Source of the DNA: Microplitis mediator
Lineage: Eukaryota; Arthropoda; Insecta; Hymenoptera; Braconidae
NCBI RefSeq assembly: GCF_029852145.1
Contig: NC_079975.1
Coordinates: 22,883,364 to 22,947,363 of the forward strand
Direction of reading: 5' to 3'
DNA: 64,000 bases
Made by a program: the position numbers and the translations under genes. Below the pieces are notes generated by a model. The model made no database searches. It was not told where the DNA came from and saw only the letters and a program-made list of their open reading frames with translations. Below are positions 61,998 through 64,000 of the stretch, piece after piece (positions within the stretch are counted from its first letter, which is position 1; the number at the start of each line of letters is the position of its first letter).

Positions 61998-63500
61998 TTA
62001 TGCTACTGATTTTAAATATATAGTTGATAAATAAATTATTTTAAATTTTTATTTCTACGTACGTTAGTTTTGTTTTATTTTATCTTGATCCGGCGTACAA
62101 CGGAATACAAAATGTTTCGGTTTGTTTACTATTATCAACGCATAATTACTTAACCTAAGTCTGTGATTTAACAAGCAGCAGAGAGTCAGTTGATTTTTCG
62201 CTGGCTCTCGTCTGTGGACTTTCCGACGAGCGCCAGCTATTTTTGAATTTTTTTAAATATTATTTTGAACGGAGATGTCAAAATACAAATAAAGATGGCG
62301 ATGCGTGGTGCCGTTGGAATCGTAATGAAATTTAATCAATGGCGCGAAATTTGAAATTGAAAAAAAAATTTATTATTCATTAATTTTTTAAAATTTTTCA
62401 CTTAATTACAATTAGTAGTTATTTGAATTTGTTTTTTAATTTTTTGTATCGGCTAATTTAAACTGCGGTTCAGTGTCTGTTTGACTAGTGGAATAAACCG
62501 ATTTCGGACCATGTGATTGGAGTATGCGACAGACAGCAAAGATTAAAAAATCTTTGTTTTTTTTAATGAAAAAATTAAATGGTGACAGAAAATAATTGAG
62601 AAAAAGACGTTTGAAGAAATTTAAAAAAGCGCGCGGATATCTATTACACATGACTTTTTACTGGCTGACCGTAGATCTTGAATAAAAAAGAAAATGTTTA
62701 ATTCACGATTTTATATAGATTTTTTTTTAGACAATGACAAGTCCTGATTTTTTATGGGGTTTCTTAGACAATGGCGTTCGGATTTTCTAAAAATTTTCTA
62801 TGGATTTTCTCAGACAGTGACGTCTTGATTTCCTATCGACTTTCTACAAAAATTCTATAAAAACTCTTAAATTCAACATTTTCTTTTTGATTTAAGATTT
62901 CTAGTCGGTCTGTAAGAAAGTTAATTTGTCTATTAACCGAATTTCCGGATTTCATATTTTAAATTACGTTTTAAATATTTATAGGACTCGAATAATGAAA
63001 CTCTTCAGGGGAATTTCGTCTTGTGCATTTCTCCAAAATCTGAAAAAATCGCTGCAATGATAATCAATTTACAAATTAACCGAAATCTATAGATTTTTTA
63101 TAAAAATTCGAGAATTCGTGAGAGCGGCCGAGCCGTATTAGTAAATTTAATAATTTTTTAAATTCATTTTTTTGTAATTTACTGTTAACCCTTTAGTACT
63201 CCTGTGTTTTTTAGTGTCTCGCTCGCACTACAGCGACATCCTATAATTTGAATAGTGTCCTGTGAGCAAAATGCTCATAAGGGGAGTGCTGACGTTAAGG
63301 GGATACACTACCGGACCTCTTTCTCACACTCAGAAAAATAAACGGGACTATCTTTGTTGCACTAGTTGAGTAAATGAGAATTTTAAAACAATTTTTCTCG
63401 GAGACGAATTAGAATTTTTGAAAATACGAAATTTCTAGCCCTCTGTTAAGGTTTTAAAAAACGCTAAAGACTATCTATTTTAGGTTTCTAGTGTTTGTCC
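61998..63500. other. Upstream region of RNF216 and intergenic
   Basis: An AG just before 62005 on the minus strand may be a 5' UTR acceptor. 62090-62310 is less AT-rich and includes 'cgatgcgtggtgccg', so it probably carries the RNF216 promoter. 63180-63300 is another less AT-rich block. A diverged copy of the 54073-54290 repeat lies at about 63305-63450. Confidence 0.4.
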
Positions 63501-63537
63501 GTGAATTAAATTTTCATTTTAAATTTCGCGCCATCAC

Positions 63538-63779
63538 TTGAATTATCATTCCGCGCGAACCAAAAAATTTCATTCCTCGCTCGTTTCATCCACAGCAGGA
63601 ACGTCAAATCTCTCAATATCAAAGACAACTAACTTACCATCAACAATTGATTCGTCTTCTCTCCTTTTCCTCCGGTGTTTTATTTCTTCTCTTTTTCAAG
63701 TGTTGATCAGCTTTAAAAAAATTTTGCGTACTTTTGTACGCAATAAATTTTTTAAAAATGCTGTCTACAGCTATCGGAC
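63538..63779 (+). CDS. Putative first exon of a downstream gene (coding start 63759)
   Basis: After an AT-poor, pyrimidine-rich leader ('ctctccttttcctccggtgt'), ATG 63759-63761 opens MLSTAIG and then a base before a strong donor gtaagt at 63780. A start this close to a splice donor fits a short first coding exon whose gene continues out of the window. It is divergent to RNF216. The product cannot be identified from seven codons. Confidence 0.4.
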
Positions 63780-64000
63780 GTAAGTAATAAAAAACAATTA
63801 CCCTACACTCCCAATACTTTTCCTCTTAAATTCATAAATTTGTTTTATTTGTAAAACCAATGACGTATAAATTTAAAAACTCGGTAACCTATGCAATGAC
63901 AATATTTATATTTATAATTATATAACTCATTAAAATGCGTATCATTTGTTTTATAAATATGACCAATTGATCATTTTATAAATATATATAAATAAATATA

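Overview
This is an insect nuclear genome window. It is strongly AT-rich, genes are split by GT-AG introns, and intergenic and intronic DNA is packed with foldback transposons and MITEs. Two genes are confidently recognisable: the 3' half of a tachykinin/natalisin-type receptor (TkR86C class) and a complete RBR ubiquitin ligase, RNF216. The architecture would fit a parasitoid wasp or another AT-rich insect. That placement is inference only, because no species-diagnostic sequence was seen.

Layout. 1-7187 is the inside of a receptor intron or upstream DNA, almost all repeats. 7188-20559 (+) carries six exons of the receptor from just after the DRY motif to the stop. 20560-34000 is gene-free and holds stacked palindromic elements, including a 1,729-bp near-perfect palindrome with an 8-bp target duplication at 27191-28919. 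34085-38000 is a probable non-coding or decayed multi-exon transcript with a GC-richer promoter and a tandemly duplicated exon pair. 38800-39961 holds two more foldback elements, one of them a three-level nest of transposons.

40130-55811 is a cluster of five small genes whose products I do not recognise. Four encode predicted secreted proteins: 40130-40639 (-), 41079-42893 (+), 45109-46687 (+) and 52144-55811 (+). One encodes a small two-TM protein, 46929-51356 (+). The genes at 41 and 45 kb are diverged tandem paralogs. They share a tiny first exon, a signal peptide, a conserved FRPLF-x-YRQ block and a Tyr-rich tail. The 52-kb gene has an internally duplicated W-x-C-x-N-S-x-T-G ... E-V-M ... 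F-P-E module split by phase-0 introns, plus a Gln/Asn/Pro repeat region. Clustering of TATA-driven, low-complexity secreted proteins suggests a lineage-restricted secretory gene family, for example cuticle, silk, venom or egg coat. No function can be assigned from sequence.

56484-61997 (-) is RNF216 in three coding exons. 63759-63779 (+) is probably the first coding exon of a divergently transcribed gene that leaves the window.

Most reconstructed exons are shorter than a simple open-frame scan would accept. They were joined by hand from splice sites and reading-frame continuity, and RNA-seq would decide them. Coordinates of degenerate repeat edges are approximate, while those with stated target-site duplications were read base by base.
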